This document shows, one piece after another, positions 1 through 13,600 of a DNA stretch of 64,000 nucleotides. Made by a program: the position numbers and the translations under genes. The notes beneath the pieces are model-generated. The model ran no database searches and was not told where the DNA came from. It saw only the letters and a program-made list of their open reading frames with translations. Positions within the stretch are counted from its first letter, which is position 1, and every line of letters begins with the position of its first letter. The stretch is taken from assembly GCF_901933205.1 (NCBI RefSeq), contig NC_044571.1, positions 72,355,689 to 72,419,688 of the forward strand, written 5' to 3'. The stretch is from Camarhynchus parvulus (lineage: Eukaryota; Chordata; Aves; Passeriformes; Thraupidae).

Positions 1-3000
1 CAAAATACTGTAGATTTAACCAGTTCAGGAAAGCTGTGAATTCACACCTTTAAGGCAGACGCAACTTCCAAAGCCACCAAAAGACTGAAATACCAGTAGG
101 AAAAAAAAAGGTATAATTCACTCTAAATTTAAATCTCAAACCCACCTAACACTGATTAAGAATGACAGCTGACTCATGTACAGAAAAGCCCATCTATTCT
201 GACCTGCTGCACGCTGCTTGACTATCAAAGCACCACTTTCTGCTCATTTTTCTCTCCTTCAAAGAAAGAAAAAAGGGTCAAATCTTGTCAAATCCAGCAA
301 CTACAGCCTTCCTACAGCAGGGCCTGTCGTGATAGGATAGGGAGAAATGGCTTAAAATTGGAGGGTCAGCTTAAGATTAGACAGAAAAAAAGGTCAACTA
401 AGACTAGATAGAAGAAAGTAGTTTTTCAGAATGAGGGTGAAATACTGGAACATGTTACCCAGAGAGGTTATAGATAGGTAAACTTTTAAGGTCAGGTGGG
501 ATGGGACCCCAAGCAACCTGATCTCATTGAAGAAGTCCCTGCTCATTGCAGATGTGTTGGGACTACTAAGCCTCATAAAGGTCCCTTCCAACCCAACTAT
601 TCTGTGACTTTCTCATTCCTGCAACTGTTCTCTCCCTCCCCCGGTTTCCTTTTTCATTTTGAAAAAGTATATTATTGTCTCTCCTGGGCTTCTACTAAAT
701 TATTTAGGTAAAAAAAACCCCTGGTTTGCTTCTGCATGGAAATTACTATTCCTCAGGAAACCTGGGATTCTTTTATAGTGATGTTTCACTTCTCATCTCT
801 ACATTTACTACTCTTGAATTCTACTGCTTCCATAATTCTGTTTACAGTCAATGTTATACACTGTTCCATGCACTGAAGTTTCCTGTTGTCTGCTCACCCA
901 CTTCCCTGATCATCAAATTTATTGAAAGTGAAAATGAATTAAAGATTTTTGTGACAATTTATGATATTTCCTTCCTTCCCCTTTTTATTTGTTTTCACCT
1001 GGGATAGTGGCACTAAATACTAACTGAATCTCCAAAATACCTGCCTCAAGTCTGCTTATCTCTGTGTTCTAAAAAGCCCATCTCTGCTCGCTGTGCTTGC
1101 ACCGCACAAGTCCTTTGCTACTCCTAACTGCTTTTTGGTACATTTCTTTTCCCATTACTTCAACATGTTCAAATGGGCATGGTGATTAGTATAAATCACT
1201 AATGTTTGCCCCAAATTTGGGTTAAAGAATAAAATTTGCATATGTGGGGCTTTTATTTACATTTTTAATCCCTCCATCACCTGTTCCTAAGGTTCTCCAA
1301 TGGTGTGGACTGCTATTAACTTCATCTAATCTTAGCTGTCTATTCCAGCTTCAATTGCAGTAAATAGGAAGCAAAAGCTGTTCCCTGAGAGTGAGTGAGT
1401 ATAAAAGAAGATCAGCTATTCGGGAAGAGTACTTACTGGAGGTTGAGATGTCTAACTAGAGAATGGCTGAATTCTGACAACAGAAATTCCACAAGGCTGT
1501 CTTGCTGTCTTTACCATTTTGATTAATGCTGGCTCCACTGTCAAATTTTACCACTGCTGAAAATCTCTGCTGAGCTCACCAGCCACAGTGACTTTTCTTT
1601 GCCTCAGTAGTTCCCCACCTCCTACTTCCTCTTTGCTGCAGACACCTGACCCCCATTGAATACTGAGCCATCACTGCACATGCTGAGTCTAATCAATTCT
1701 CCACTGTGGCCTCGCATGACCTGTGAGGCTCCAGTGGAGAACCAGACAGTACTTCAGCTGCACTACTGTCACCAATGTTTCTCAGTGTGTGTTTAAAGAA
1801 ACAGATTTCTGTGCTGTTCTCAGAACTGTATACTCTTTTTCAAGGTAATTTCAATGTTCTAATATAACATCAAATGATTGAAACTGTCATCAAACATCAG
1901 GCTACCTAAAGATTTCTACTGACATTTCCCAGGCATTTTCTGGATTAGTATCCAAACCATTGCATGCAAGTTTACAGGAGGAGCTCTAAAAACTTAGGGA
2001 GCTAACCTCAAGACACCCACAATTTTGCCTTTTGTCTCAGAGGTGCATGGAACCCAAAGAGTAGAAATTTCCTCAGAACTTGGCACCAACTGCAGCTTTT
2101 GTCCAACAAATGATCAGGACTAAAACTATTCTTTTATATTTCACTGCCCCATATTAGGTTTAAAGGACTATTATCTAGGTTAGTCTAATGAACTTTTAAT
2201 ACTTCTAGAAAAGTTGTTGTGCTTCTACTATTGCTAACTTCTTTGGGCTTTCTGAGAAGAGAATTTTGGCATTCATGGAAGTGCTCCCACAATACTTGAT
2301 TATTTTAAAAGGTTACAATGTTTTCCAGATAATACTACATGAGAAAGATGTGTCCATAAAAAAAGTAGACAAAGAAGATGGAGACAAACACTTGTTTAAT
2401 GAACACAATGATGGTGTTAAAACATTACTGAGTTATTGCTACTTATTTCTCTTCATGTATACATTCATTGAAACGCCAAAATAACACTGGACATTGCATA
2501 AATGAGACAAAGCTCATACATATGTAACTACTCTTTTAAGAAGCTAACAGACAAAACAGCTAAAGTACAAATTCAGAGAATGGTCCTCATCTATTCTGTC
2601 TTCCCATGTTTTGATCATTGTCTATTTTGGCTACGTAAGAATACTGAGTTAACAATGCACTACCAGATCTAAGGTATCTGGAGTGACTTCTGTAAAGTGG
2701 GAGAAGTTATCAGCAAGAATGTAAAGAAATAAAAAAGAGAATTTTAGCAAAAGACACAATTTCCCAAAACCTATTATATGTCCTTCCCATGTAATAAATC
2801 TCAAGCTTTTTTAACCAAAATTCAATTGCATTAAGGCTTTAAGAAGTACTTGAAAAAAATTACAATTAACAATTCTTCATTGGAATCCTAGTTACACTAG
2901 CAATTGTAACATTCAAAAACTAAAAGTATCTAACACATCAACATTATCAAGTATCAAAAGTTACCAGCAAATCTGTTTAAATTGCCTTTTTATGACATCA

Positions 3001-4453
3001 GATCTAACTTTGCTGTGACACAGTACCAACAGCATTTATGCAGACTTCATGGGCCAGTTATTACCTTATCCCATGAATCAGGATAATATGAAGCCCAAGT
3101 TTTCAAGTGGTTCTCAAAGCTGAATCACAGCACAAGCTTCCACAGAAGCTTAGGTACATTAAGAGGGTTGGTATGCACACCTCCAGACTATATTCTTTGC
3201 TGAATCATCAAAAGATTTCTAAAGCACACCAGAGATTTAAGTTCTCTACCAGAAGGCACTTTTTTCAGAGGGATAAATTTAATCTCACACCCCATGTTTT
3301 AAGGCATACAGATAGATTAAATATGACTGTATGAAGTTAATATTTTAGTTAAGAACTTGGCAGCCAAGCTCTGTCACCCTATTTTCATGTGAGACAAAAG
3401 AAACACATTGTTGTCTTCAGAAGTTTTCTTTTAGGAATGTCTAACAAGACCCTACATACATTACTCAAAATAAAGAATTTACAGTGTGTGGCTGTAACAT
3501 TTCTGGAACCAGACATTCCAAAATATCAGATGTATCTTCATATTCAGTTCTTTTATGGTAGGTAGATCATCTTGAATTACAGGACTTGTATCTAGCCCTC
3601 TAACATTTCAAGTTTGTTACTGCCTTCCAGGCTGTGTGCAGAGTTTTGGTACGGTGATGAATTTTGTACTGTCTTTTTAGCAATTGCATCCACAATGTAG
3701 GTCTTGTTTTGAAATTATCAGTGTAGCCTTCCAGGACGTTCACACCAGAGATCAAATATTTTATCCATGGCACTAATCGCAGGTTAAACCCAGTCCAATT
3801 TCATATTTTCCTTTCAAAAAATGTAAACAAAAAAACTCTTATTGTGAAGTCTTTGCTGGTGCTTCACAAGGCAGTTAAGCTTCCAGAGACTTAGAAATAG
3901 ATGCTATCTGTTTGATTTAAACTGTTATTAGAAATCCATTTGGTCTTGCTTTTTCCTTTGGCATCCTTTCCACTGCGAAATACTGAACAATCAAAGCCTC
4001 TGCAGTTCAAACTGTGGGAGAAGGGAAAAGGCAAAAAAGGAGGCAAAAACAGGAACAAGAAAAACTCTGCTAATATCAGTGAACTCAAGGTATCCAGCTG
4101 CTACTAACAGCGTTTTCAACATTCTGAATACACATTAAAGAAGTTTTGACAAGAAAAATGTGGTATTAACAGAGAAAAAATTGGAATTGTAAAGTAACAA
4201 TACACATACTAATTTTTTGGTTTTCTGTAACTCAAGACTTCCTTGCCAAACGAATCAATAAAATCAGATTATAGAAATGCTGCTCTAAGATCTACAAAAA
4301 ATGAAATTATGAAATTAATACATTTGCTTATTCTATAGCAAATGCTTTGCTGAAGTAAGCCATATTTGCTGCACAGTCCTTGAGATATCCTCACATGTGC
4401 ATTTTTGGTTTTTTTAATTGTGGAGCTCTCGTCAAAAATTCTGAGTTACTTGC
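1..4453 (-). other. ZMYM2: ZMYM2 intron 9 (partial, runs off the left edge)
   Basis: The sequence left of the exon 9 donor is AT-rich and non-coding. I searched it for the next expected ZMYM2 exon, which should carry another C-x2-C MYM finger start, and did not find it, so it should lie beyond the left edge. Apart from one CR1 fragment near 0.33-0.61 kb I recognise nothing here. The short open frames on both strands look like chance. Confidence 0.75.
328..612 (+). mobile_element. CR1 LINE 3' end fragment
   Basis: The plus strand reads like the 3' untranslated end of an avian CR1 element. It has the 'ACTGGAACA..GTTACCCAGAGAGGTT' type block near 445-472, then 'GGTCAGGTGGGATGGG', 'AACCTGATCTCATTGAAG' and the terminal 'GGTCCCTTCCAACCCAACTATTCTGTGA'-like stretch, quoted here in pieces. 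It is heavily diverged, 5'-truncated and inserted antisense to ZMYM2 in intron 9. The boundaries are approximate. Confidence 0.8.
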
Positions 4454-4626
4454 CTTGTAGTACCAGTCCTGAAATTTTTTACAGCACTCTTCACTGCAGA
4501 AATCTCTCACTACACCATCAAGCTCCTTAGTTGCTCCCTTTTTGCACAGCTGTGAGCAGTAATTACAAGTAACACATCTCAGTCCTAACCGTCTTGCAAA
4601 GTCTTGTTTATATAGCAGCTTGCAGC
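4454..4626 (-). CDS. ZMYM2: ZMYM2 coding exon 9 (end of finger 8, finger 9)
   Basis: This 173-nt exon enters in phase 1 and leaves in phase 0, encoding residues 685-742. It supplies C686, the last ligand of finger 8, and the whole of finger 9 (C705, C708, C728, C732), then ends with the conserved FQDWYYK. The acceptor is the CAG at 4629-4627 after a short T-rich run. The donor is AAG|GCAAGT at 4453-4448, so it begins GC rather than GT. That agrees with the strong-consensus form of the U2-type GC-AG class, and no GT nearby would preserve the conserved peptide end. Confidence 0.94.
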
Positions 4627-7600
4627 CTGGAAACAGATTTTAAACATTAGGAACAAAGTAACTTTTACAGAGAGATATCACAGTTAAGAGCTAAATATTG
4701 AAAATTAAATGAATTCAACGACAGCTAACAACTGGGGCTTCAGACAAATTCAGGTTGCACAGTAAGACTATATTTCAAGACATTTTTTACCCAAATACCT
4801 TTTCTACACAACTCTATGGTTTCCTGTGATGCCTGCATCTTTTTCAAAACCCTATGCTGATTTTTTTCTATCAAATTCCTGAATAAAAAGTCAGGAAAAA
4901 AAATACATCATTTTCTTTTAATATAGACCCATGCAAAAGTATTGACTTGGAGTTACATTGCTTAGTTACACATCCTCAAAATGCTAGAGATCCAGACAAT
5001 GCTATCTACTAAAGAAATACCTATCTTCATGGATCAACTAACATTTTATTACTACCTTTATTTATATTAATACAACAAACCACTTAAAAAACCTCATTAA
5101 TATTTAAGAACACTAATATGTACAAGATGACCTCAGAACTGAGGGATTTCTTAAAATATGTAACAGTAAGCAAGCAATGGTCAGTAGTGAGAGTTATGCA
5201 ATGACAGGAAATTACACATGAAATCTGAGAAGAGTTTATATACAATTAATATTTTAATTTTTTTTTCCACATTGGGGTCGGGTGGAGATGCTGGTTATTT
5301 TGGTTTTGGTTGGTTGTTTTGTGTTGGTTTGGCTTTTGCTGGGGTTTTTTTGGTGGGTTTTTTGGTTTTTTTTCCATTTACTATGCAGTCATACTTTAAA
5401 GGTTGCAATAACGACAGCTATAGTCTTCCATAATCTGATCCTCCCTCAAGCAAATTAGAAAAACATTCTACCATATTAAATGCATTAAAAGACAAATACC
5501 GTAGCTATTATACAGGCTATTTTTAGAATATATTGTATTTAAATGACCTCAAATCCAGCACCTATTCAGCTGATGCCTAAATAATATACTGTATACCTCT
5601 GTAATTGTTCTAATTTTACAGGAGAGAACAGACTGAGAAGATGAAGTAACTCTCTGTATCAAACACTGGAGGGACAAGATAACATTTACATAGACCTTTA
5701 ATCTAAGGAACTGCACCTGGTTTTATGATCTGCCAAATATCACAGCACCACCAAAGATGAGAACTCAAGTCTTCCAAGTGTCCACTCTGCTAGGATGTAC
5801 ATATAATCTAACAGATGCTGACTTCTGTACTTGTGGTAAGTTATGAAACTCAGTATGTAAGATACATGCTGTACTTCCTCTGCCATACAGAATATTAAAA
5901 TACTATAATGTATTCAGTAATTTCAATTATGTGACTTCTGCTGTTGTCTATTAGGGCAGAACTAATACGTGTCAAACTGAGATACTATTTTTAGATCACT
6001 AAAAGCACAAGAATGCAAATGGAAGATGCAGCAAACTGAATCTTCCAAAAACAAAAGGTTATTGAGGAACTTAAACTTGTAATGAAACAAGCTTTGCTAA
6101 CTAATTAAATTTGCTAGTAATGTCAAAACAAGACATTTATAGAATATTGTACAAATAAGACACTATAGGTAATTTGGTTTAAAGTGGTTTTGTTTGGGTT
6201 GTTATTTTTGTTTGTTCTTTGGGTTTTTTCTTTTAAGTTCTTCAACAACAGAATAAAAAAATTACTAGCACAGATGGAAAGTGCCATATCCAGAAACCAT
6301 CCTTAGAGTGCAAATGATTTGGACTTTTAAATATATTGCTTTGAAGGAAATAACAATCCTAAAGATAGCAGTGTGTGTAAGCTATTAGTTAAAAGTACCA
6401 ATTAAAAGCAGAATTTCTTGCCAGTATTTTTTCCTGCTGGCTGTATCTCTCATTATTACATGGAGCATCATATTCTTTCCACCTCTTTAGAATTCCAGAG
6501 ATATCTTAGCATCACAATGTATCCTCCTCTTCAGTGGTCTCTTAGAAGAGACACCCAATGCTGCATCACACTTTCAAAACTACAGACTTAGTAACACTCT
6601 TCTACTACCAACCAGGCAACCTATGTCCATCTGGCTAAATAATTTTCAAAAAGGAATGGAAAAAATAAACACTTTCTTGGCTGCTGAACTACAGAAAGTA
6701 AAGTCAAAGATGATGTGGCTATTTTATTTTAAAAAGTTATCAGGTAAGAAATGTTCCACTCTAAAGTCAAACATCTTCCACATCTCTGTGACTCACGGAA
6801 AATTATCAGTGAACATTAAGTAAGGAAAAAAGTCAAACATTCCAGCCCTTAAGACCTAAATGCCTGGAAAACATGGGGTTTTTTTATAGATTGCTGACTG
6901 CAGGGCTTCTTGCTGAAGGAGGTCTCTACAGAAGATAAAAAACCCTTTTTTATAAAACTCTGGATGTTGACAGTAGATTCTTAGAATCCTGAAACTTGCT
7001 AAAGTAGAATCTTTACAAAGTCTTTCTTTTGCAACATCATGAGCAAAATTCTACAGATTTGCCTGAAACTCTTCTATGTGTTTATAATAGGTAACTTAAT
7101 CTATGGGGCCAGGGAAATACTGGTTTAGCTTCAAGATCTTGTGACTTCAAAGAAAGAGAAACTGAAATGCCTTTCTTAGGTCCTTGGTAGTCTGCAGTCC
7201 AGTATATACATTTTTATTACAATGCTACGGTTTCGGCTGAAAGAGCAAGACTGTTTGTATGGATAAAAGTATTTGACTTTGGCAAAACAGATTCTAAGCT
7301 CCAACAATTTGGTCTTCTCTTGCACAAGAGAAATTCTGAATCAACATAGCAGTAATACCCATGCTGGCCTTATAGATGTGACCATGAAGTTGGCTTTGAT
7401 TTACAGCACACTGTGAACGAGCAATGCAAAAAGCACTGAATGTTTGACCTCTGTAATATAAACACTAAAATCCTGAGGGGTTGTTCAGCCTAACTCCCCT
7501 GGGGACTTCAGGTTCATGACTATAAGCACTGCCTAAAACAGACAGCTGACAGTCCCAACATTTTGAACAAAGAAATCTGAGTAAAATCCTAAGTTCCTCA

Positions 7601-10600
7601 AGATTTCTGCTACAACACCAGACCCACAAGTTACAGTGTGATGAGATAAAAACCTCTACTGCTTTAAAGTGCCTTGGAGAGAAAACAGCTCTTACTTTCA
7701 AAGAAATTATAAGCACAGGTCATCTGGCTCAAGCTACACCAGCCATTAATTACAGTCATTATTAAAGCTCTAACACCATCCCACAAGCTGTCTCAGAAAG
7801 ATCGCTAAGGACCATTTGCAGAAGTATCTCCAACTCAAAATCTGAAGCAAACAAAAACCAAGTAGGTGAGTATTTGCTAACTTAACTTATCTTTAATTAA
7901 GCTATTAGAATTCTGGCTTCCAAGCAAAACCCAACACAAAACCTATCTCTTAAGAGCCCTGAATTTTGCTTCCCCATATAAATGGTAGAAAAAGAAATGA
8001 TCTGAACACATACAAGAGAAGAGTGGTGACAGGACAGCACCCAGGCAGTTCCTCAAAACCTTCACCTCAGGGAAGTTCCAGGTTAAGAGAGCTTCCTTTC
8101 TCTTGGCAGATGCAAGATCTCTGCCAGGTTCAGCCCTGCACAGTTGCCCACAGCAGAAAACCCTGCTTCACTTGACTGACTGCAGACTCAGTGCAAGTAA
8201 GCTACTAAGAACATGGTCTTACTCTACCAGCAGCACCTACCTGAATTACAGGTAGTTCAGTACATTTCTACATCAAGTAGCTGTGTAAAAAGGAATGCTG
8301 AACCAGAAATAATCCTGAGTCCTCAACACCAGTCCCTTTTTACCACAGGGACTAATATATTTTATAAAAAGTACTTGTTCCATCCTAAAATAATTGGGTT
8401 TTTACCTCTGAAATCCTGTCCTTACTAAACTACCTTTGTCCTTCAAGTAATATTCAAAACTTGCTTTTCTCTCATCTCGTAATAACTTCAACTGTTACCT
8501 GTTCTAGAGAAGAATAACAACCTGCCTTTAGCATCACAAGCTATGTGAGGGAAGATTTCTGGAACAGTGTTCCATCCAGATTTTTCTGCTCCATCTCCCT
8601 CAGTACTGATTTGAATGCAAAACCTCTTCCATACCCATACTGCTATCACCTGCTGTCTCTGGATTCATAACAAACATTATTTTTAGGAAAACAGATGCAA
8701 TGTATCCAAATTCTGGGTCCTGCTTGGATTACAGTTAAAGTAGACCCTACCCTCTTCTGTGAGATGAGAAGTTGTGTATACCCCCTTCCTTCCTTGTCTT
8801 CACCTCAGGAACCTTTTATTATTATTTAATCCAACCTTCATACAACTTCAGTTTATCCTAGTATTTCCTGATATTAGATACTATCTCCTTTCATTCTCCT
8901 CCCTCCTACTCCAATCCAGTTACTCATGTTTTGCTTATTCTTAAATCTTTTCAGGTTGATAATTCTTTCACATTAGTAAGAAGCATCTTTATAAGCTTTC
9001 TTCTCCTTGTGCTCATAATCTCAGCACACTAAATTGCATCACCCCTTATCTACACCACTGAATGCTGTCTTTGCTCTAAGAACTCCATCAAACCTCTTTA
9101 AAAAAAGACACAACAGTGGAATTAACACTGAAGAATGGAAATCTAGGAAGGACCGCTCTTGTCGAACAATGCACAGGATTTCACTTGATTCTCTTTACCA
9201 TGTTACAAATTATCTCTCCACAAAGAAAAACAAAAATTTCAAGACTCAGTACATGTACAGAAATTTTAAATTATATTACTTGAACGCTATCAATGTTCTC
9301 CCTCTAGAAAGGGAATGGAAGATAAACAGTCTCTTCCAAAGCATAGTTATACCTTTCCATTTCTCAGCTACAAGAACACTGTAAGAAATATCAAAATCCA
9401 GGTTAACAAGTTAAAACTGTCTAGTAATTTCAGAAGAGATACATCCAAGAAGCACTAACTGGAAACTACATCTACACTGAGACTCCTCCACAAGTGGAAT
9501 ACCACAAGAACCAATTGTCCAGCACTTCCATGTGTGTTTATCTAGGAGGTGCAGAACTTTGCTTTCCTTCAGCATAACCAAAAGCCTTCACTTGGAGCTT
9601 CTGTAGCAAGGGAGCCTGTTAAATATCTCCTAAGGGACTTGTCAGTATTGAATATGCTGTCCCTTTTACCTTAATTCATTTCTATAAGTAAAAAATATTA
9701 TTTTAGCTTTTACAGTAACAAAATTTGTTTGGAACAGTCATCTGTGGCTCAAAGATTTAAAACCAGACTACTTAATCAGATGACAAGGCCTGAACAGTCA
9801 TGGCCACAACCATGGCCTCTGTGCCATCAGAGTCCCCTGGAGAACACTGCCATGGCTCAACGAGATGCCAGGAATGTCTCATTCTAACTTCTGTCCGTAG
9901 CAGACTAAGGACGTCAGAGTGTCTCAGAATAGCCCAGGCACCTCTAAATACCTCCAACATTCACTTCCACTTTTCTACTAACCCAGTTTGTAGGAAAGGA
10001 ATATCCTCCTGCAGTAACAACATGACTCCTGCAATTGTGAACAAGTATTTTTACTGATCATGCATTTTGCAGTATTTAAGATGTGTTCTGCTTTTCACTT
10101 GCCCCTTTTGCCAGGATATCCCAACTCAGCACCAAATAAAGCTTTAAATGAAAGCCATAAGGAAACTGACATTTAGAATTATGAATGTTAGAATTTATCT
10201 CAAGAGGAACACTGCCAGAAGAAGTGGTCACGAGCAAAATCAAACTAGGCACGTAGCAAGATCAAATTACTTCAACATGGCAGGTCTCCATCAAGAGCTG
10301 TTGAAAGGGACATACCAGCTCTGTGAAGCACAAATCCTAGGGTGTGTAAAAGGGTGATTTCATACTGTCTTCAAAAATTTCTGTACATGAGCCCAAATTC
10401 TGTACATTTTATTTTCAAAAGTATCGGTGCCTCTAAAAAAGATAGTTGCTAATGTAAACTATTAAAAAAGCTGTGTGTGAACAGTTTCTGTAGCTCTCAC
10501 TTTAAAAAATAATGAGACCAAAAATCAGGAACGAAGAGATACTTAAAGGGTTGATGGCAACTCCCTTTATCTAGGGGGACACAGCAGCTCAGTATGGCAG

Positions 10601-13600
10601 GGACAGTGCACCAACTCTTCCTCAGCCCATCCACCACAGAAGCCCAGCAACTCTAACTAAGTCTCAGCAACACCTCATATCACACATCAGCTTCTACATA
10701 ATTTTTTGCTGTTTCTAATAACAACAAGAATTGCTATAAATATCAGGTAGTAGCCTAATTGATTATGAATCACTGGAATGTAAGCACCTCTACAAAACTT
10801 AACATATCTGTGTTTAGGCTATCTCAGTATCTGTAGTATTTTCATATAAATCTAAAAATTAATCAGCTTATCATTTAATAGTATACTTTCACAAACAGTC
10901 CACTGTGCAGTACTGGTTGGGAAAATCCCACTCTAAAATCTACAATGCTTTAACAGAACCTTTCCTAGAAGAAGGTAAAACTACTTAATTTCCTGAATTT
11001 ATTTTTCCACTTGTCGACTCTACAGTATTTTAAGAGGTTATCTCTACTTAGATGAAACATCAGAGATGTTTTCAGAGAAAACTCAATGCCTGCATTGAGT
11101 TTCATTTGTAGAAACCATAATTCCCAGATATTTACTAGCAGGCTATCAGGATGATAGTACAGTTGCTAGTTGCTGTCTTTTATCTGTATTATCCATCTGA
11201 AAAGAATTCCCAAGCATGAGATAACTGAGCTACTCCAACAGCCTAATGACATTCTCCCTCCTAGAAGAAGACAACCAGATATGTATCAGTGTTATTAAAA
11301 TTTGCATTATAAAATTATTAAGCCTGTGTTGTTTAAGTCATAGCACTTAGTTCCACTAGAAAGATGAATTAAATAAGTCTACAAATAAAATAAAATTATG
11401 GTGATACTCATCATAAAATAGTTTCATTGCTGGATTGCCAAAGACTGGTTTGTTCTCCCAGACTCAGAAGGAATATGTATTACAAAAACAAACAAAAAAA
11501 AAAACCACTTCCAAAATATCCAAAACCCAGTAATTTGAAGATTTCCTCAGGATTAAAAACTTGTACAGCCTATCCTCAACTGTCACTCATGTAACTACAT
11601 ACATAAAAATCCACAAGCTACTTCTTACTTTAGCATACATAATACATATCTTATTTAATTTAGACATAGATATTTTGGAATGCAGCATTCTAGTGGCAAA
11701 ACACCAGGACAGCCTCAGCACCAGTGGAACAGATTAAACTCTTTCATCTACTCTGTTGAGGTTGTTCAATCTCCACATAGCATCCAATTTTTGGACAAAA
11801 ACAGAAAAAAGCATCCTATACTCCATGAAGGAAATTAATACCCATCTTCAGCACAAAACCTACATCAGTTCTAATCACACCTTATTATAATGGAGGTTTC
11901 AGCTACCTTTTGCACATGTTTTGAAGTGTCTCAAGAGAAACATATAAAGAAACAGAGCTAGAATAAAACCCCACAGAAATACTGATCCAAGAGACTTTAA
12001 TGTGGGTGCCAGGGTTTGTATGCAAATATATATATGAATATGCATGTGTGAAAAAACCCTTCAGGTATGAAGAATGGGAGCAATGACAACATCTTCAGTG
12101 CTCCAGCTGGGCAGCTGTAAGCAGTCAAGGGATATTTGTGGTTGATCTTATATATGCTTTCCCATCAGTTTGCAAAAAATGAACAAGTAAGCACACTTGC
12201 AGAAATTTCAACATGTGTTTAACTTCTGATTTTGTCTAGGAGCCTTTTATAAACACTCCCCTGAAAATTCACCACATTTCCCCTTGAGGGTTCAATTTTT
12301 TCCAAAAATGCCAGCAACTTTTGTGACTGAGTACCTCTGGCTATTCCTTCTCGAACTGTGATACATTGTCTTCTGATGAAGAATAACTGCATGCTCAAAA
12401 AACTAATCTGTGTTGGTGAAGTTCCTTGAACAATGTGCAATATCAAAACTGGGATGACCTCCACATCCAAAAAACATTTGGTACTTGTACTGGTTTTGTT
12501 ATCTTACAAACAGCTGGACATATATCTGGAAAAATACTTGAAATTAAGGACAAACCAGTGATATTTAGGTGCCTGGAAAAGGGGAGGGGAAATCTATCAC
12601 ATCTGAAAATGGAACTTCTATTTGTTGACCTCCAAAAGTCCATCAAAAGTCCTGGCCCTGTCCTTCCCACATCAGATCTAGGCACTATTCATTCTTGGAT
12701 TGTGCTATTTCTGTAGCCATTGATGACAACTGATGGTTTTCCTTCAGAATAAGTGGTCATTGGTTTATTTGCAAGAGGAACACAAGCTCTTTGTCATATG
12801 CATCACAAAGTAGACCTCAGCTACAGCTGGCAGGTATACACTGTATTTATTCAAGTTATGATCTACTTAATGGTGCTTTTGACTATGCTCTCTCTATTAC
12901 TCAGTGGTTCAGCAGCAAGCTGATAAACTTTGTCTATTTGGTAACATTTTGCACATTCACCCTCATAAATATAGTATTGACCCTTCAGCTGGCAGTCCAG
13001 CACCTGCAAACTCAAGACCCACACTAATACACCTGGCAACAGATTCCCCCACTCAGTATCTCTATTTAAACAGGAGAGACTATTTTTATATCTTTTCCTC
13101 CTCAAATTTTCCAATAGGAAACACAAGTCCTCACTTACTTCAAGCATCCTCATAGAGAAGTAGTAATGGCATAGGTGGCATTATGAATCCTACTCATTTC
13201 ATTGTGACAGCCCCCCAGCTTTAAAATGAGGGAGTCATAAATATTCACAGTAATAGAAGCACATATTTTTATCTCCAGAAAAGTATCTTGCTCTTGTTTG
13301 AATGTATTCTGTGGAATTGTTTCATTCACAGGAACAATTTCTAGCTAGAGGTTGCTGAGCAATACATTGATACACTGTAAGGCTGGGCCTTCATGTGTTT
13401 TTTACTCTCCAGCTATCACTTTCCGGTCTAGAACAACACACTCCATTCTTCAGAAACAGAAGACTGCAGAGTCCTGAGCTGTAAGGGAACGGCATGGAGG
13501 GAAGACTGCCTTAAGCCCTGCATTCCAACCCTCTCCAGCTTAACAGGATCCTCCTACAAGTAAACTCCCATATCTACTATTTAATCTGCCTGCAAGTAGG

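Noticed and set aside
3891..4088. Minus-strand open frame in intron 9 considered as ZMYM2 exon 10
   Set aside because: It lacks the C-x2-C pattern expected after WYYK and has no matching acceptor phase.
9034..9384. 116-codon plus-strand open frame in intron 8
   Set aside because: No similarity to a known family and AT-biased codons; treated as chance.
12219..13155. Cluster of overlapping 78-96 codon open frames on both strands
   Set aside because: No motif, no splice sites and no start context. Overlap on both strands is typical of chance frames in locally less AT-rich intron DNA.
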